From Anthopleura xanthogrammica (lineage: Eukaryota > Cnidaria > Anthozoa > Actiniaria > Actiniidae), in assembly GCA_964019055.1 (NCBI GenBank), contig OZ025207.1, positions 6,871,501 to 6,935,500 of the forward strand: a stretch of 64,000 nt of DNA, read 5' to 3'. Below are positions 49,244-61,200 of this stretch, piece by piece. The position numbers and the translations under genes were made by a program. The notes beneath the pieces were generated by a model that saw only the letters and a program-made list of their open reading frames with translations, did not search any database and was not told the DNA's origin. Numbering within the stretch: the first letter of the stretch is position 1; every line of letters starts with the position of its first letter.

Positions 49244-51451
49244 ATGACCTTTTTTCAGCAAAAATGCTTTTTTCTCAGCAAAACACTCTTTTTCTCACCA
49301 CAAATGTGCTGTTCGCGCCCAAAATGTGCTTTTAGCAGTGAAAACGTCGTGTTATCGGCAAAAGAAAATTCTCAGCCAAAAAAAAATGTTCAGCAAAAAA
49401 CACCTTTTTTCACCAAAAATCTCATTTTCTCACCAAAAACTTCATTTTATCAGCCAAAACGTCGTGTTTTCAGCCAATACGTTGTTTTCACCAGCAATAA
49501 CGTCGTGTTTTTGGCAAAAAAGTCATCAAAACCTCATTGTTAGGGTTAAAATGACCTTTTTTCAGCAAAAAAATGCTTTTTTCTCAGCAAAACACTCTTT
49601 TTCTCACCACAAATGTGCTGTTCGCGGCCCAAAATGTGCTTTTAGCAGTGAAAACGTCGTGTTATCGGCAAAAGAAAATTCTCAGCCAAAAAAAATGTTC
49701 AGCAAAAAACACCTTTTTTCACCAAAAATCTCATTTTCTCACCAAAAACTTCATTTTATCAGCCAAAACGTCGTGTTTTCAGCCCAATACGTTGTTTTCA
49801 CCAGCAATAACGTCGTGTTTTGGCAAAAAAGTCATCCCATCAGCAAAAAACCTCATTGTTAGGGTTAAAATGACCTTTTTTCAGCAAAAATGCTTTTTTC
49901 TCAGCAAAACACTCTTTTTCTCACCACAAATGTGCTGTTCGCGCCCAAAATGTGCTTTTAGCAGTGAAAACGTCGTGTTATCGGCAAAAGAAAATTCTCA
50001 GCCAAAAAAAATGTTCAGCAAAAAACACCTTTTTTCACCAAAAATCTCATTTTCTCACCAAAAACTTCATTTTATCAGCCAAACGTCGTGTTTCAGCCAA
50101 TACGTTGTTTTCACCAGCAATAACGTCGTGTTTTTGGCAAAAAAGTCATCCCATCAGCAAAAAACCTCATTGTTAGGGTTAAAATGACCTTTTTTCAGCA
50201 AAAAATGCTTTTTTCTCAGCAAAACACTCTTTTTCTCACCACAAATGTGCTGTTCGCGCCCAAAATGTGCTTTTAGCAGTGAAAACGTCGTGTTATCGGC
50301 AAAAGAAAATTCTCAGCCAAAAAAAAATGTTCAGCAAAAAACACCTTTTTTCACCAAAAATCTCATTTTCTCACCAAAAACTTCATTTTATCAGCCAAAA
50401 CGTCGTGTTTTCAGCCAATACGTTGTTTTCACCAGCAATAACGTCGTGTTTTTGGCAAAAAAGTCATCCCATCAGCAAAAAACCTCATTGTTAGGGTTAA
50501 AATGACCTTTTTTCAGCAAAAATGCTTTTTTCTCAGCAAAACACTCTTTTTCTCACCACAAATGTGCTGTTCGCGCCCAAAATGTGCTTTTAGCAGTGAA
50601 AACGTCGTGTTATCGGCAAAAGAAAATTCTCAGCCAAAAAAAAATGTTCAGCAAAAAACACCTTTTTTCACCAAAAATCTCATTTTCTCACCAAAAACTT
50701 CATTTTATCAGCCAAAACGTCGTGTTTTCAGCCAATACGTTGTTTTCACCAGCAATAACGTCGTGTTTTTGGCAAAAAAGTCATCCCATCAGCCAAAAAC
50801 CTCATTGTTAGGGTTAAAATGACCTTTTTTCAGCAAAAATGCTTTTTTCTCAGCAAAACACTCTTTTTCTCACCACAAATGTGCTGTTCGCGCCCAAAAT
50901 GTGCTTTTAGCAGTGAAAACGTCGTGTTATCGGCAAAAGAAAATTCTCAGCCAAAAAAAAATGTTCAGCAAAAAACACCTTTTTTCACCAAAAATCTCAT
51001 TTTCTCACCAAAAACTTCATTTTATCAGCCAAAACGTCGTGTTTTCAGCCAATACGTTGTTTTCACCAGCAATAACGTCGTGTTTTTGGCAAAAAAGTCA
51101 TCCCATCAGCAAAAACCTCATTGTTAGGGTTAAAATGACCTTTTTTCAGCAAAAATGCTTTTTTCTCAGCAAAACACTCTTTTTCTCACCACAAATGTGC
51201 TGTTCGCGCCCAAAATGTGCTTTTAGCAGTGAAAACGTCGTGTTATCGGCAAAAGAAAATTCTCAGCCAAAAAAAAATGTTCAGCAAAAAACACCTTTTT
51301 TCACCAAAAATCTCATTTTCTCACCAAAAACTTCATTTTATCAGCCAAAACGTCGTGTTTTCAGCCAATACGTTGTTTTCACCAGCAATAACGTCGTGTT
51401 TTTGGCAAAAAAAGTCATCCCATCAGCAAAAACCTCATTGTTAGGGTTAAA
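49244..51451 (+). repeat. Indel-rich stretch 1
   Basis: Monomers at 49244, 49551, 49870, 50184, 50502, 50819 and 51135 have lengths 307, 319, 314, 318, 317, 316 and 317. Changes: ten bases lost near 49527 (AGTCATCAAAACC), two extra A near 49568, an extra G in GTTCGCGGCCC near 49626, an extra C near 49785, one T lost near 49820, A-tract losses near 49690 and 50010, AAACGTCGTGTTTCAGCC near 50081, and A gained or lost at several tracts. Nearly all are single-base homopolymer changes. Because the flanking 10 kb has none, consensus error in the assembly is a serious alternative to real variation. Confidence 0.85.
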
Positions 51452-51665
51452 ATGACCTTTTTTCAGCAAAAATGCTTTTTTCTCAGCAAAACACTCTTTT
51501 TCTCACCACAAATGTGCTGTTCGCGCCCAAAATGTGCTTTTAGCAGTGAAAACGTCGTGTTATCAGGCATGTCAGCAAAAAACACGTTGTTTTCACCAGC
51601 AATAACGTCGTGTTTTTGGCAAAAAAGTCATCCCATCAGCAAAAAACCTCATTGTTAGGGTTAAA
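51452..51665 (+). repeat. 214-bp rearranged monomer
   Basis: The sequence runs normally to GTGTTATC (subunit 6), then AGGCATG, which has no equivalent in the monomer, then TCAGCAAAAAACAC (subunit 8), then jumps to GTTGTTTTCACC (subunit 12/13). The net loss is 103 bp with two breakpoints near 51564-51585. Unlike the other shortened monomers it is not a whole number of subunits and carries a few new bases, which looks like end-joining or a mis-joined read. Confidence 0.88.
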
Positions 51666-53249
51666 ATGACCTTTTTTCAGCAAAAATGCTTTTTTCTCAG
51701 CAAAACACTCTTTTTCTCACCACAAATGTGCTGTTCGCGCCCAAAATGTGCTTTTAGCAGTGAAAACGTCGTGTTATCGGCAAAAGAAAATTCTCAGCCA
51801 AAAAAAAATGTTCAGCAAAAAACACCTTTTTCACCAAAAATCTCATTTTCTCACCAAAAACTTCATTTTATCAGCCAAAACGTCGTGTTTTCAGCCAATA
51901 CGTTGTTTTCACCAGCAATAACGTCGTGTTTTTGCAAAAAAGTCATCCCATCAGCAAAAAACCTCATTGTTAGGGTTAAAATGACCTTTTTTCAGCAAAA
52001 AATGCTTTTTTCTCAGCAAAACACTCTTTTTCTCACCACAAATGTGCTGTTCGCGCCCAAAATGTGCTTTTAGCAGTGAAAACGTCGTGTTATCGGCAAA
52101 AGAAAATTCTCAGCCAAAAAAAAATGTTCAGCAAAAAACACCTTTTTTCACCAAAAATCTCATTTTCTCACCAAAAACTTCATTTTATCAGCCAAAACGT
52201 CGTGTTTTCAGCCAATACGTTGTTTTCACCAGCAATAACGTCGTGTTTTTGGCAAAAAAGTCATCCCATCAGCCAAAAACCTCATTGTTAGGGTTAAAAT
52301 GACCTTTTTTCAGCAAAAATGCTTTTTTCTCAGCAAAACACTCTTTTTCTCACCACAAATGTGCTGTTCGCGCCCAAAATGTGCTTTTAGCAGTGAAAAC
52401 GTCGTGTTATCGGCAAAAGAAAATTCTCAGCCAAAAAAAAATGTTCAGCAAAAAACACCTTTTTTCACCAAAAATCTCATTTTCTCACCAAAAACTTCAT
52501 TTTATCAGCCAAAACGTCGTGTTTTCAGCCAATACGTTGTTTTCACCAGCAATAACGTCGTGTTTTTGGCAAAAAAGTCATCCCATCAGCAAAAAACCTC
52601 ATTGTTAGGGTTAAAATGACCTTTTTTCAGCAAAAATGCTTTTTTCTCAGCAAAACACTCTTTTTCTCACCACAAATGTGCTGTTCGCGCCCAAAATGTG
52701 CTTTTAGCAGTGAAAACGTCGTGTTATCGGCAAAAGAAAATTCTCAGCCAAAAAAAAATGTTCAGCAAAAAACACCTTTTTTCACCAAAAATCTCATTTT
52801 CTCACCAAAAACTTCATTTTATCAGCCAAAACGTCGTGTTTTCAGCCAATACGTTGTTTTCACCAGCAATAACGTCGTGTTTTTGGCAAAAAAGTCATCC
52901 CATCAGCAAAAAACCTCATTGTTAGGGTTAAAATGACCTTTTTTCAGCAAAAATGCTTTTTTCTCAGCAAAACACTCTTTTTCTCACCACAAATGTGCTG
53001 TTCGCGCCCAAAATGTGCTTTTAGCAGTGAAAACGTCGTGTTATCGGCAAAAGAAAATTCTCAGCCAAAAAAAAATGTTCAGCAAAAAACACCTTTTTTC
53101 ACCAAAAATCTCATTTTCTCACCAAAAACTTCATTTTATCAGCCAAAACGTCGTGTTTTCAGCCAATACGTTGTTTTCACCAGCAATAACGTCGTGTTTT
53201 TGGCAAAAAAGTCATCCCATCAGCAAAAAACCTCATTGTTAGGGTTAAA
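51666..53249 (+). repeat. Five monomers, two irregular then three ordinary
   Basis: The monomer at 51666 is 315 bp (one T lost near 51828, one G lost in TTTTTGCAAAA near 51934), and that at 51981 is 318 bp (an extra A near 51997, and CAGCCAAAAACC near 52272). The CAGCCAAAAACC change is also in the monomer at 50502, near 50792. Those at 52299, 52616 and 52933 are 317 bp and of the common type. Confidence 0.9.
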
Positions 53250-53451
53250 ATGACCTTTTTTCAGCAAAAATGCTTTTTTCTCAGCAAAACACTCTTTTTC
53301 TCACCACAAATGTGCTGTTCGCGCCCAAAATGTGCTTTTAGCAGTGAAAACGTCGTGTTATCAGCCAATACGTTGTTTTCACCAGCAATAACGTCGTGTT
53401 TTTGGCAAAAAAGTCATCCCATCAGCAAAAAACCTCATTGTTAGGGTTAAA
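53250..53451 (+). repeat. 202-bp monomer lacking exactly six subunits
   Basis: GTGTTATC of subunit 6 joins directly to AGCCAATACGTTG of subunit 12 near 53362. The missing 115 bp equal subunits 6 to 11 (20+20+15+20+20+20). The join is at the same place within both subunits, between the T-rich part and the AGCC core. Confidence 0.93.
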
Positions 53452-55670
53452 ATGACCTTTTTTCAGCAAAAATGCTTTTTTCTCAGCAAAACACTCTTTT
53501 TCTCACCACAAATGTGCTGTTCGCGCCCAAAATGTGCTTTTAGCAGTGAAAACGTCGTGTTATCGGCAAAAGAAAATTCTCAGCCAAAAAAAAATGTTCA
53601 GCAAAAAACACCTTTTTTCACCAAAAATCTCATTTTCTCACCAAAAACTTCATTTTATCAGCCAAAACGTCGTGTTTTCAGCCAATACGTTGTTTTCACC
53701 AGCAATAACGTCGTGTTTTTGGCAAAAAAGTCATCCCATCAGCAAAAAACCTCATTGTTAGGGTTAAAATGACCTTTTTTCAGCAAAAATGCTTTTTTCT
53801 CAGCAAAACACTCTTTTTCTCACCACAAATGTGCTGTTCGCGCCCAAAATGTGCTTTTAGCAGTGAAAACGTCGTGTTATCGGCAAAAGAAAATTCTCAG
53901 CCAAAAAAAAATGTTCAGCAAAAAACACCTTTTTTCACCAAAAATCTCATTTTCTCACCAAAAACTTCATTTTATCAGCCAAAACGTCGTGTTTTCAGCC
54001 AATACGTTGTTTTCACCAGCAATAACGTCGTGTTTTTGGCAAAAAAGTCATCCCATCAGCAAAAAACCTCATTGTTAGGGTTAAAATGACCTTTTTTCAG
54101 CAAAAATGCTTTTTTCTCAGCAAAACACTCTTTTTCTCACCACAAATGTGCTGTTCGCGCCCAAAATGTGCTTTTAGCAGTGAAAACGTCGTGTTATCGG
54201 CAAAAGAAAATTCTCAGCCAAAAAAAAATGTTCAGCAAAAAACACCTTTTTTCACCAAAAATCTCATTTTCTCACCAAAAACTTCATTTTATCAGCCAAA
54301 ACGTCGTGTTTTCAGCCAATACGTTGTTTTCACCAGCAATAACGTCGTGTTTTTGGCAAAAAAGTCATCCCATCAGCAAAAAACCTCATTGTTAGGGTTA
54401 AAATGACCTTTTTTCAGCAAAAATGCTTTTTTCTCAGCAAAACACTCTTTTTCTCACCACAAATGTGCTGTTCGCGCCCAAAATGTGCTTTTAGCAGTGA
54501 AAACGTCGTGTTATCGGCAAAAGAAAATTCTCAGCCAAAAAAAAATGTTCAGCAAAAAACACCTTTTTTCACCAAAAATCTCATTTTCTCACCAAAAACT
54601 TCATTTTATCAGCCAAAACGTCGTGTTTTCAGCCAATACGTTGTTTTCACCAGCAATAACGTCGTGTTTTTGGCAAAAAAGTCATCCCATCAGCAAAAAA
54701 CCTCATTGTTAGGGTTAAAATGACCTTTTTTCAGCAAAAATGCTTTTTTCTCAGCAAAACACTCTTTTTCTCACCACAAATGTGCTGTTCGCGCCCAAAA
54801 TGTGCTTTTAGCAGTGAAAACGTCGTGTTATCGGCAAAAGAAAATTCTCAGCCAAAAAAAAATGTTCAGCAAAAAACACCTTTTTTCACCAAAAATCTCA
54901 TTTTCTCACCAAAAACTTCATTTTATCAGCCAAAACGTCGTGTTTTCAGCCAATACGTTGTTTTCACCAGCAATAACGTCGTGTTTTTGGCAAAAAAGTC
55001 ATCCCATCAGCAAAAAACCTCATTGTTAGGGTTAAAATGACCTTTTTTCAGCAAAAATGCTTTTTTCTCAGCAAAACACTCTTTTTCTCACCACAAATGT
55101 GCTGTTCGCGCCCAAAATGTGCTTTTAGCAGTGAAAACGTCGTGTTATCGGCAAAAGAAAATTCTCAGCCAAAAAAAAATGTTCAGCAAAAAACACCTTT
55201 TTTCACCAAAAATCTCATTTTCTCACCAAAAACTTCATTTTATCAGCCAAAACGTCGTGTTTTCAGCCAATACGTTGTTTTCACCAGCAATAACGTCGTG
55301 TTTTTGGCAAAAAAGTCATCCCATCAGCAAAAAACCTCATTGTTAGGGTTAAAATGACCTTTTTTCAGCAAAAATGCTTTTTTCTCAGCAAAACACTCTT
55401 TTTCTCACCACAAATGTGCTGTTCGCGCCCAAAATGTGCTTTTAGCAGTGAAAACGTCGTGTTATCGGCAAAAGAAAATTCTCAGCCAAAAAAAAATGTT
55501 CAGCAAAAAACACCTTTTTTCACCAAAAATCTCATTTTCTCACCAAAAACTTCATTTTATCAGCCAAAACGTCGTGTTTTCAGCCAATACGTTGTTTTCA
55601 CCAGCAATAACGTCGTGTTTTTGGCAAAAAAGTCATCCCATCAGCAAAAAACCTCATTGTTAGGGTTAAA
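53452..55670 (+). repeat. Seven near-identical monomers
   Basis: Seven 317-bp monomers of the common type, from 53452 to the boundary at 55671, with no variant that I could find. They separate the two indel-rich stretches. Confidence 0.93.
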
Positions 55671-58205
55671 ATGACCTTTTTTCAGCAAAAATGCTTTTTT
55701 CTCAGCAAAACACTCTTTTTCTCACCACAAATGTGCTGTTCGCGCCCAAAATGTGCTTTTAGCAGTGAAAACGTCGTGTTATCGGCAAAAGAAAATTCTC
55801 AGCCAAAAAAAAATGTTCAGCAAAAAACACCTTTTTTCACCAAAAATCTCATTTTCTCACCAAAAACTTCATTTTATCAGCCAAAACGTCGTGTTTTCAG
55901 CCAATACGTTGTACGTTGTTTTCACCAGCAATAACGTCGTGTTTTTGGCAAAAAGTCATCCCATCAGCAAAAAACCTCATTGTTAGGGTTAAAATGACCT
56001 TTTTTCAGCAAAAATGCTTTTTTCTCAGCAAAACACTCTTTTTCTCACCACAAATGTGCTGTTCGCGCCCAAAATGTGCTTTTAGCAGTGAAAACGTCGT
56101 GTTATCGGCAAAAGAAAATTCTCAGCCAAAAAAAAAATGTTCAGCAAAAAACACCTTTTTTCACCAAAAATCTCATTTTCTCACCAAAAACTTCATTTTA
56201 TCAGCCAAACGTCGTGTTTTCAGCCAATACGTTGTTTTCACCAGCAATAACGTCGTGTTTTTGGCAAAAAAGTCATCCCATCAGCAAAAAACCTCATTGT
56301 TAGGGTTAAAATGACCTTTTTTCAGCAAAATGCTTTTTTCTCAGCAAAACACTCTTTTTCTCACCACAAATGTGCTGTTCGCGCCCAAAATGTGCTTTTA
56401 GCAGTGAAAACGTCGTGTTATCGGCAAAAGAAAATTCTCAGCCAAAAAAAAATGTTCAGCAAAAAACACCTTTTTTCACCAAAAATCTCATTTTCTCACC
56501 AAAAACTTCATTTTATCAGCCAAAACGTCGTGTTTTCAGCCAATACGTTGTTTTCACCAGCAATAACGTCGTGTTTTTGGCAAAAAAGTCATCCCATCAG
56601 CAAAAACCTCATTGTTAGGGTTAAAATGACCTTTTTTTCAGCAAAAATGCTTTTTTCTCAGCAAAACACTCTTTTTCTCACCACAAATGTGCTGTTCGCG
56701 CCCAAAATGTGCTTTTAGCAGTGAAAACGTCGTGTTATCGGCAAAAGAAAATTCTCAGCCAAAAAAAATGTTCAGCAAAAAACACCTTTTTTCACCAAAA
56801 ATCTCATTTTCTCACCAAAAACTTCATTTTATCAGCCAAAACGTCGTGTTTTCAGCCAATACGTTGTTTTCACCAGCAATAACGTCGTGTTTTTGGCAAA
56901 AAAGTCATCCCATCAGCAAAAAACCTCATTGTTAGGGTTTAAAATGACTTTTTTTCAGCAAAAATGCTTTTTTCTCAGCAAAACACTCTTTTTCTCACCA
57001 CAAATGTGCTGTTCGCGCCCAAAATGTGCTTTTAGCAGTGAAAACGTCGTGTTATCGGCAAAAGAAAATTCTCAGCCAAAAAAAAATGTTCAGCAAAAAC
57101 ACCTTTTTTCACCAAAATCTCATTTTCTCACCAAAAACTTCATTTTATCAGCCAAAACGTCGTGTTTTCAGCCAATACGTTGTTTTCACCAGCAATAACG
57201 TCGTGTTTTTGGCAAAAAAGTCATCCCATCAGCAAAAAACCTCATTGTTAGGGTTAAAATGACCTTTTTTCAGCAAAAATGCTTTTTTCTCAGCAAAACA
57301 CTCTTTTTCTCACCACAAATGTGCTGTTCGCGCCCAAAATGTGCTTTTAGCAGTGAAAACGTCGTGTTATCGGCAAAAGAAAATTCTCAGCCAAAAAAAA
57401 TGTTCAGCAAAAAACACCTTTTTTCACCAAAAATCTCATTTTCTCACCAAAAACTTCATTTTATCAGCCAAAACGTCGTGTTTTCAGCCAATACGTTGTT
57501 TTCACCAGCAATAACGTCGTGTTTTTGGCAAAAAAGTCATCCCATCAGCAAAAACCTCATTGTTAGGGTTAAAATGACCTTTTTTCAGCAAAAATGCTTT
57601 TTTCTCAGCAAAACACTCTTTTTCTCACCACAAATGTGCTGTTCGCGCCCAAAATGTGCTTTTAGCAGTGAAAACGTCGTGTTATCGGCAAAAGAAAATT
57701 CTCAGCCAAAAAAAAATGTTCAGCAAAAAACACCTTTTTTCACCAAAAATCTCATTTTCTCACCAAAAACTTCATTTTATCAGCCAAAACGTCGTGTTTT
57801 CAGCCAATACGTTGTTTTCACCAGCAATAACGTCGTGTTTTTGGCAAAAAAGTCATCCCATCAGCAAAAAACCTCATTGTTAGGGTTAAAATGACCTTTT
57901 TTCAGCAAAAATGCTTTTTTCTCAGCAAAACACTCTTTTTCTCACCACAAATGTGCTGTTCGCGCCCAAAATGTGCTTTTAGCAGTGAAAACGTCGTGTT
58001 ATCGGCAAAAGAAAATTCTCAGCCAAAAAAAAATGTTCAGCAAAAAACACCTTTTTTCACCAAAATCTCATTTTCTCACCAAAAACTTCATTTTATCAGC
58101 CAAAACGTCGTGTTTTCAGCCAATACGTTGTTTTCACCAGCAATAACGTCGTGTTTTTGGCAAAAAGTCATCCCATCAGCAAAAAACCTCATTGTTAGGG
58201 TTAAA
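55671..58205 (+). repeat. Indel-rich stretch 2
   Basis: Monomers at 55671, 55994, 56311, 56626, 56944, 57259, 57574 and 57891 have lengths 323, 317, 315, 318, 315, 315, 317 and 315. The first has a 7-bp tandem duplication (ACGTTGTACGTTGT near 55906). The rest show one-base gains or losses in A- or T-tracts: near 55950, 56130, 56207, 56327, 56605, 56633, 56761, 56939, 57098, 57114, 57392, 57552, 58064 and 58163. As in 49244-51451, changes are scattered and mostly private, unlike the shared variants elsewhere. Confidence 0.85.
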
Positions 58206-61200
58206 ATGACCTTTTTTCAGCAAAAATGCTTTTTTCTCAGCAAAACACTCTTTTTCTCACCACAAATGTGCTGTTCGCGCCCAAAATGTGCTTTTAGCAG
58301 TGAAAACGTCGTGTTATCGGCAAAAGAAAATTCTCAGCCAAAAAAAAATGTTCAGCAAAAAACACCTTTTTTCACCAAAAATCTCATTTTCTCACCAAAA
58401 ACTTCATTTTATCAGCCAAAACGTCGTGTTTTCAGCCAATACGTTGTTTTCACCAGCAATAACGTCGTGTTTTTGGCAAAAAAGTCATCCCATCAGCAAA
58501 AAACCTCATTGTTAGGGTTAAAATGACCTTTTTTCAGCAAAAATGCTTTTTTCTCAGCAAAACACTCTTTTTCTCACCACAAATGTGCTGTTCGCGCCCA
58601 AAATGTGCTTTTAGCAGTGAAAACGTCGTGTTATCGGCAAAAGAAAATTCTCAGCCAAAAAAAAATGTTCAGCAAAAAACACCTTTTTTCACCAAAAATC
58701 TCATTTTCTCACCAAAAACTTCATTTTATCAGCCAAAACGTCGTGTTTTCAGCCAATACGTTGTTTTCACCAGCAATAACGTCGTGTTTTTGGCAAAAAA
58801 GTCATCCCATCAGCAAAAAACCTCATTGTTAGGGTTAAAATGACCTTTTTTCAGCAAAAATGCTTTTTTCTCAGCAAAACACTCTTTTTCTCACCACAAA
58901 TGTGCTGTTCGCGCCCAAAATGTGCTTTTAGCAGTGAAAACGTCGTGTTATCGGCAAAAGAAAATTCTCAGCCAAAAAAAAATGTTCAGCAAAAAACACC
59001 TTTTTTCACCAAAAATCTCATTTTCTCACCAAAAACTTCATTTTATCAGCCAAAACGTCGTGTTTTCAGCCAATACGTTGTTTTCACCAGCAATAACGTC
59101 GTGTTTTTGGCAAAAAAGTCATCCCATCAGCAAAAAACCTCATTGTTAGGGTTAAAATGACCTTTTTTCAGCAAAAATGCTTTTTTCTCAGCAAAACACT
59201 CTTTTTCTCACCACAAATGTGCTGTTCGCGCCCAAAATGTGCTTTTAGCAGTGAAAACGTCGTGTTATCGGCAAAAGAAAATTCTCAGCCAAAAAAAAAT
59301 GTTCAGCAAAAAACACCTTTTTTCACCAAAAATCTCATTTTCTCACCAAAAACTTCATTTTATCAGCCAAAACGTCGTGTTTTCAGCCAATACGTTGTTT
59401 TCACCAGCAATAACGTCGTGTTTTTGGCAAAAAAGTCATCCCATCAGCAAAAAACCTCATTGTTAGGGTTAAAATGACCTTTTTTTCAGCAAAAATGCTT
59501 TTTTCTCAGCAAAACACTCTTTTTCTCACCACAAATGTGCTGTTCGCGCCCAAAATGTGCTTTTAGCAGTGAAAACGTCGTGTTATCGGCAAAAGAAAAT
59601 TCTCAGCCAAAAAAAAATGTTCAGCAAAAAACACCTTTTTTCACCAAAAATCTCATTTTCTCACCAAAAACTTCATTTTATCAGCCAAAACGTCGTGTTT
59701 TCAGCCAATACGTTGTTTTCACCAGCAATAACGTCGTGTTTTTGGCAAAAAAGTCATCCCATCAGCAAAAAACCTCATTGTTAGGGTTAAAATGACCTTT
59801 TTTCAGCAAAAATGCTTTTTTCTCAGCAAAACACTCTTTTTCTCACCACAAATGTGCTGTTCGCGCCCAAAATGTGCTTTTAGCAGTGAAAACGTCGTGT
59901 TATCGGCAAAAGAAAATTCTCAGCCAAAAAAAAATGTTCAGCAAAAAACACCTTTTTTCACCAAAAATCTCATTTTCTCACCAAAAACTTCATTTTATCA
60001 GCCAAAACGTCGTGTTTTCAGCCAATACGTTGTTTTCACCAGCAATAACGTCGTGTTTTTGGCAAAAAAGTCATCCCATCAGCAAAAAACCTCATTGTTA
60101 GGGTTAAAATGACCTTTTTTCAGCAAAAATGCTTTTTTCTCAGCAAAACACTCTTTTTCTCACCACAAATGTGCTGTTCGCGCCCAAAATGTGCTTTTAG
60201 CAGTGAAAACGTCGTGTTATCGGCAAAAGAAAATTCTCAGCCAAAAAAAAATGTTCAGCAAAAAACACCTTTTTTCACCAAAAATCTCATTTTCTCACCA
60301 AAAACTTCATTTTATCAGCCAAAACGTCGTGTTTTCAGCCAATACGTTGTTTTCACCAGCAATAACGTCGTGTTTTTGGCAAAAAAGTCATCCCATCAGC
60401 AAAAAACCTCATTGTTAGGGTTAAAATGACCTTTTTTCAGCAAAAATGCTTTTTTCTCAGCAAAACACTCTTTTTCTCACCACAAATGTGCTGTTCGCGC
60501 CCAAAATGTGCTTTTAGCAGTGAAAACGTCGTGTTATCGGCAAAAGAAAATTCTCAGCCAAAAAAAAATGTTCAGCAAAAAACACCTTTTTTCACCAAAA
60601 ATCTCATTTTCTCACCAAAAACTTCATTTTATCAGCCAAAACGTCGTGTTTTCAGCCAATACGTTGTTTTCACCAGCAATAACGTCGTGTTTTTGGCAAA
60701 AAAGTCATCCCATCAGCAAAAAACCTCATTGTTAGGGTTAAAATGACCTTTTTTCAGCAAAAATGCTTTTTTCTCAGCAAAACACTCTTTTTCTCACCAC
60801 AAATGTGCTGTTCGCGCCCAAAATGTGCTTTTAGCAGTGAAAACGTCGTGTTATCGGCAAAAGAAAATTCTCAGCCAAAAAAAAATGTTCAGCAAAAAAC
60901 ACCTTTTTTCACCAAAAATCTCATTTTCTCACCAAAAACTTCATTTTATCAGCCAAAACGTCGTGTTTTCAGCCAATACGTTGTTTTCACCAGCAATAAC
61001 GTCGTGTTTTTGGCAAAAAAGTCATCCCATCAGCAAAAAACCTCATTGTTAGGGTTAAAATGACCTTTTTTCAGCAAAAATGCTTTTTTCTCAGCAAAAC
61101 ACTCTTTTTCTCACCACAAATGTGCTGTTCGCGCCCAAAATGTGCTTTTAGCAGTGAAAACGTCGTGTTATCGGCAAAAGAAAATTCTCAGCCAAAAAAA

